The notes beneath the pieces were generated by a model. The model had not been told where the DNA came from and searched no databases. It was given only the letters and a program-made list of their open reading frames with translations. Positions 7,169 to 9,910 of a stretch of DNA of 9,910 nucleotides are shown one piece after another. Source of the stretch: an uncultured Bacteroidales bacterium (GTDB lineage: Bacteria; Bacteroidota; Bacteroidia; Bacteroidales; P3); NCBI GenBank assembly GCA_937915785.1, contig CALGGY010000108.1:1-9910 (forward strand), written 5' to 3'. Position 1 is the stretch's first letter. Every line of letters begins with the position of its first letter. Position numbers and translations under genes: made by a program.

Positions 7169-7326
7169 CAGTTGACAAACAAAAGTAATGTTTATTGTAA
7201 CAAGCTGAAAATAATTCAAGAAAAAAATAATAATTAACATATTATAAACCAAAGCATTGGCTATTATTCCGCGTTTGCCGAAAACCCTGCAAGATTTACG
7301 GAGATAAAACACAGAAATAATTAGTG

Positions 7327-7482
7327 AAGAATTAGCCTTTTAACGGATAATTCTTTTGACGAAGAGTAATGGCAAGATGCTCATACCCTAAAGGTGTGAG
7401 TACTTGTTTTCGTCAAAAGGTTTCCGTGGTGGGCAGACCTGGTAAGCGCAATAAGGAAAGCACCTTTTCTTTTTGCGTTTGC
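7327..7482 (+). ncRNA. Candidate structured RNA or leader, three consecutive hairpins
   Basis: Hairpin 1 pairs AAGAATTA (7327-7334) with 7348-7355. Hairpin 2 pairs CTTTTGACGA (7353-7362) with 7410-7419 perfectly, then CAAG/CTTG (7373-7376 with 7403-7406), then CTCATACC/GGTGTGAG (7380-7387 with 7393-7400, one G-U), closing loop CTAAA. Hairpin 3 pairs 7442-7460 with 7464-7482: 18 pairs (including G-U) with one T-T mismatch and a CAC triloop. Hairpins 1 and 2 share bases 7353-7355, so they compete or stack. The element lies downstream of the promoter at 7138 and ends 33 bases before the methyltransferase ATG. A frame starting at ATG 7369 is open into the methyltransferase, but the stems cross it and methyltransferases of this family do not carry such an extension. 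I do not recognise it as tRNA, SRP RNA, RNase P RNA, tmRNA or a common riboswitch. The stretch 7175-7326 is AT-rich leader without visible features. Confidence 0.5.
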
Positions 7483-7515
7483 GGATTGATAGCCATGCGA
7501 AAACTGTCAATCACG

Positions 7516-8568
7516 ATGGCCAACAAGAACCTGAACCAAGCGAAAAACGCCAAAAAAGACGAGTTTTACACGCAACTTGTTGATATAGAGAACGAATTGA
7601 AGCATTACAAGGCGCACTTCAAGGGAAAGACGGTGCTCTGCAACTGCGACGACCCTCGCGTGAGCAACTTCTTCCACTATTTCAGCTACAACTTCGAGCA
7701 ACTTGGGCTGAAGAAGCTGATCACCACCTGCTACAAGAACCAAAACCGCGACCTTTTCAGCCAAAACGACGCCGAGCAAGCCATTTGGCTCGAATATTAC
7801 GGCGACCGCAACGGCAACCGCGTGCCCGACCCTGAGGAAATCGGCATCCACTACTTCAAGGGCGACGGCGACTTCCGCTCGCAAGAGTGCATCGAACTGC
7901 TGAAAGAGGCTGATATTGTGGTGACCAATCCGCCGTTTTCGCTGTTTCGGGAGTTTTTGGATGTCTTGATAAAGTATGAAAAACAGTTTTTGATAATCGG
8001 TAACGTCAATGCTGTGTCATACAAAGAGACTTTTCAATTGATAAAGGCAAACAAGTTATGGCTTGGAGCAAGTATTCATAGCGGCGACAGGGAATTTGGC
8101 GTTCCTAAAGATTATCCATTGAATGCCGCTGGTTGTCGGGAAGATGAAAGAGGCAATAAATTCATTAGAGTAAAAGGCGTTCGATGGTTTACTAACTTGG
8201 ATTTTAAGGAACGTCATGAGGATTTGATTTTGTACAAACCGTTTAGTCTTGAAGAATATCCAAAGTATGATAATTACAATGCTATCAATGTGGATAAAAC
8301 ATCCGATATACCAATGGATTATTATGGCGTGATGGGTGTCCCGATAACGTTCTTGGACAAATACAATCCTGAACAGTTTGAGATTGTGGGTTTAGATAGG
8401 TATGTGGAAGATAATCCTCATTTTGGACATCGATTTACGTTAAGTGGAAAAGAAACTTATGCCCGTATCCTCATCCGTCGCAAGCAACCCACGCCCGTGG
8501 CCTATCTGCCCGACAACACGGTGACGATGGCGGCGGAAGGAGAGGCGGGATATGGCGAAAAACAATGA
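7516..8568 (+). CDS. EcoRI-family adenine-specific DNA methyltransferase
   Basis: A 350-residue DNA N6-adenine methyltransferase, close in length to M.EcoRI (about 325). It would transfer methyl from SAM to an adenine in a short recognition site. Seen: NKNLNQAKNAKKDEFYTQ at the N-terminus, KTVLCNCDDPRVSNFF (38-53) as the family's cofactor-side block, and the catalytic NPPF (138-141) in DIVVTNPPFSLFREF. The last 25 or so residues (after ILIRRK) form a low-complexity tail. The ATG at 7516 was chosen because the family similarity begins right after it; ATG 7495 (seven residues earlier) and 7369 are in-frame alternatives. Base composition is mosaic: about 50% GC or more up to about 7915, about 27% in the sample 8221-8280, and about 65% from 8461. 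No EcoRI-like endonuclease adjoins; the DUF262 protein two genes downstream is the likely restriction partner. Recognition site cannot be read from sequence. Confidence 0.88.
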   Translation: MANKNLNQAKNAKKDEFYTQLVDIENELKHYKAHFKGKTVLCNCDDPRVSNFFHYFSYNFEQLGLKKLITTCYKNQNRDLFSQNDAEQAIWLEYYGDRNGNRVPDPEEIGIHYFKGDGDFRSQECIELLKEADIVVTNPPFSLFREFLDVLIKYEKQFLIIGNVNAVSYKETFQLIKANKLWLGASIHSGDREFGVPKDYPLNAAGCREDERGNKFIRVKGVRWFTNLDFKERHEDLILYKPFSLEEYPKYDNYNAINVDKTSDIPMDYYGVMGVPITFLDKYNPEQFEIVGLDRYVEDNPHFGHRFTLSGKETYARILIRRKQPTPVAYLPDNTVTMAAEGEAGYGEKQ

Positions 8569-8582
8569 TATTATTCCTAAAA

Positions 8583-8614
8583 TTGTAAAAATCGGAATAA
8601 AACATGTATATTTG
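8583..8614 (+). promoter_or_regulatory. Promoter of the Fic gene: TTG-N21-TATATTTG
   Basis: TATATTTG at 8607-8614 matches TAnnTTTG, with TTG at 8583-8585 and a 21-base spacer. It starts 15 bases after the methyltransferase stop and gives a leader of about 24 bases. The Fic and DUF262 genes can thus be transcribed independently of the methyltransferase. Confidence 0.65.
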
Positions 8615-8643
8615 CAGCGTTAATTTATAGAAGTCGGAATGAT

Positions 8644-9594
8644 ATGGAGTATATTAAAGTAAGTGAAGCTGCAAACAAATGGGGCATTTCCACACGACGG
8701 GTAAGAACGCTTTGCGCCCAAGGGCGAGTGGCCGGAGTCGTGCGCAAAGGCAATTTGTATTACATCCCCGCCGACGCGCCGCAACCTGTTGATGCCCGCA
8801 CCTATTCCAAACGCAAAAGTTGGCAACCTTATACGCCTCTTCTGGAACAGATTGAGGAATACAGGAAACAAATGGCGCTTATGCGCCCACTGACACCGGC
8901 CGAGACAGAAGCACTGCGTGAGGTGTTTTTGGTGGAACACACCTACAACAGCAACGCCATCGAGGGGAACACCCTAACCCTACAGGAGACTTCGTTGGTG
9001 CTTCAAGGGATGACGATTGACAAAAAGCCGCTGAAAGACCATCTGGAAGTGGTGGGCTACAAGGAGGCTTTTGAGTATGTCGAAGAATTGGCGACAGAGC
9101 AAAAACCATTGACAATCAGTGATATTTGTAATGTCCATTATTTGGTGCTGTCGCATCGCAAGGAAGACAGGGGCCAATTCCGAAGGGTGCCAGTGAGGAT
9201 TGCCGGCGCTTTGACAGAACCTGTTCAGCCTTATATGATTGAACCCATGTTGAACACGTTGCTTGAAGATATGCAAACGAAATATGCCACATTGAGTGTC
9301 GCGGAGCAGGTAGCGTTGTTTCACTTGCGGTTTGAGGGCATCCATCCCTTCATCGACGGGAACGGCCGTACGGGTCGGCTGTTGATGAACCTGCAACTAA
9401 TCCGAACTGGATTGCCTCCAATCAATGTGAAATACACCGACCGTCGCCGCTACTACGAGGCTTTCGACAGCTTTGCCCGCACCAATTCCGCCGAGTCAAT
9501 GACCACTCTTGTCGCAGAGTATCTTGTGGAACGGATGGCTGAAATGCTGAGAATAATCGATACCGCCAGCCCCGTAGGGGCGACATATCCATAA
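8644..9594 (+). CDS. Class II Fic protein with N-terminal MerR/Xis-like domain
   Basis: A 316-residue Fic-domain protein, expected to transfer AMP (or another nucleotide monophosphate) from a nucleotide to a hydroxyl side chain of a target protein. Residues 1-45 (VSEAANKWGISTRRVRTLCAQGRV...YYIP) resemble a MerR/excisionase-type winged helix, suggesting DNA binding. The inhibitory helix motif S103-N-A-I-E107-G108 fits [S/T]xxxE[G/N] and lies before the Fic core, which defines class II; Glu107 should keep the enzyme autoinhibited. The core HPFIDGNGRTGR (His234 to Arg245) is complete, so catalysis is plausible. The C-terminal codons (ASPVGATYP) are supplied by a REP-like palindrome. The ATG at 8644 has its own promoter. 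It sits 75 bases after the methyltransferase and 37 before the DUF262 gene, likely co-transcribed with the latter. Its role in the cluster is unknown: regulator of the neighbours or separate toxin-like arm. Confidence 0.9.
   Translation: MEYIKVSEAANKWGISTRRVRTLCAQGRVAGVVRKGNLYYIPADAPQPVDARTYSKRKSWQPYTPLLEQIEEYRKQMALMRPLTPAETEALREVFLVEHTYNSNAIEGNTLTLQETSLVLQGMTIDKKPLKDHLEVVGYKEAFEYVEELATEQKPLTISDICNVHYLVLSHRKEDRGQFRRVPVRIAGALTEPVQPYMIEPMLNTLLEDMQTKYATLSVAEQVALFHLRFEGIHPFIDGNGRTGRLLMNLQLIRTGLPPINVKYTDRRRYYEAFDSFARTNSAESMTTLVAEYLVERMAEMLRIIDTASPVGATYP
9569..9581. repeat. REP-like hairpin GCCCC-GTA-GGGGC, copy 2
   Basis: A perfect 5-bp GC stem with a GTA triloop lies inside the last codons of the Fic gene and is followed by the TAA stop at 9592. 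It differs from copy 1 (3240-3252) by one loop base and shares the CA before and the G after the core. No T run follows. Confidence 0.65.
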
Positions 9595-9631
9595 GCAGGC
9601 GACGTTAGTCCCTGCGCCAAACAAAGAGAAT

Positions 9632-9910
9632 ATGAACATAGAACTACACAAAATCACCGTCCGCGAGCTGACAAGCGGCTATGTGGACAACAACGAGAAC
9701 GGCGTACGGGCCTACGGTGGCCGCCTTGACGTGCGCCCACCCTACCAACGCGAGTTCGTCTACAAGGAGAAGCAGCGCGACGCCGTCATCGACACGCTCA
9801 CGCAAGGCTTCCCGCTCAACGTGATGTATTGGGCCGTGCGCGACGATGACACCTTCGAAATCATCGACGGCCAGCAGCGCACCATCAGCATCTGCCAGTA
9901 CGTCAACGGC
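9632..9910 (+). CDS. DUF262/GmrSD-type protein, N-terminal fragment
   Basis: The first 93 codons of a gene that runs off the right edge. Residues 1-93 carry the DUF262 (GmrS-like, ParB/Srx nuclease-like fold) N-terminal signature: RPPYQREFVYKEKQRDAVID (35-54), the segment FPLNVMYWAV and the hallmark DGQQRT (79-84). Family knowledge: DUF262 proteins act in DNA defence, including GmrSD-type modification-dependent restriction and SspE, usually with a C-terminal HNH/DUF1524 nuclease domain. That part is not visible here, so nuclease activity is inference. The ATG at 9632 is 37 bases after the Fic stop, with no terminator or promoter between, so the two genes probably form one operon. Codon use is GC-rich, like the 5' part of the methyltransferase gene. 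No SD sequence. Confidence 0.85.
   Translation, partial: MNIELHKITVRELTSGYVDNNENGVRAYGGRLDVRPPYQREFVYKEKQRDAVIDTLTQGFPLNVMYWAVRDDDTFEIIDGQQRTISICQYVNG

Noticed and set aside
6953..7312. A minus-strand open frame between the lipoprotein and methyltransferase genes
   Set aside because: It runs through the intrinsic terminator and the promoter at 7138 and translates to an AT-driven Phe/Ile/Asn-rich sequence without a family.
7369..7515. N-terminal extension of the methyltransferase from ATG 7369
   Set aside because: The segment is crossed by long perfect stems, and family similarity begins only at residue 1 of the 7516 start. A separate small protein remains possible but is less likely than a structured RNA.

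Overview
The window looks like a chromosomal segment from a member of the Bacteroidetes, most likely the order Bacteroidales. The evidence is the repeated -7 box of the form TAnnTTTG (TATTTTTG, TAATTTTG, TAAATTTG, TATATTTG) in front of several genes, the near absence of Shine-Dalgarno sequences, and Bacteroidetes-type proteins (stand-alone MnmD, a small SPII lipoprotein with an acidic +3 to +5 stretch). No rRNA, tRNA, CRISPR array or insertion sequence was found.

Left part (1-2471). A tandem array of 7-base units (consensus AAACYGC) runs in from the left edge and stops at the 3' end of a minus-strand gene for a membrane-anchored Ser/Thr protein kinase. A 314-base divergent intergenic region separates it from a plus-strand gene for a small uncharacterised Bacteroidetes protein. 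This region holds two helically phased pairs of AACAGAAC repeats just upstream of the plus-strand promoter, which looks like an operator.

Middle part (2514-7110). There are three housekeeping-type genes on the plus strand: mnmD (wobble-uridine tRNA methyltransferase), clpB (full-length disaggregase, with a strong intrinsic terminator) and a small lipoprotein gene with its own promoter, SD-like site and terminator. The 447 bases between mnmD and clpB hold a GC-rich REP-like hairpin and degenerate repeats but no gene.

Right part (7138-9910) is an accessory, defence-like cluster, all on the plus strand: a consensus promoter, an unusual three-hairpin leader, an EcoRI-family adenine DNA methyltransferase of mosaic base composition, a class II Fic protein with an N-terminal DNA-binding-like domain and its own promoter, and the first 93 codons of a DUF262/GmrSD-type protein cut by the window edge. 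The simplest reading is a non-canonical restriction-modification module: methyltransferase protects, DUF262 protein attacks, and Fic may regulate or add a toxic arm. This functional assembly is inference. The genes and their order are seen directly.
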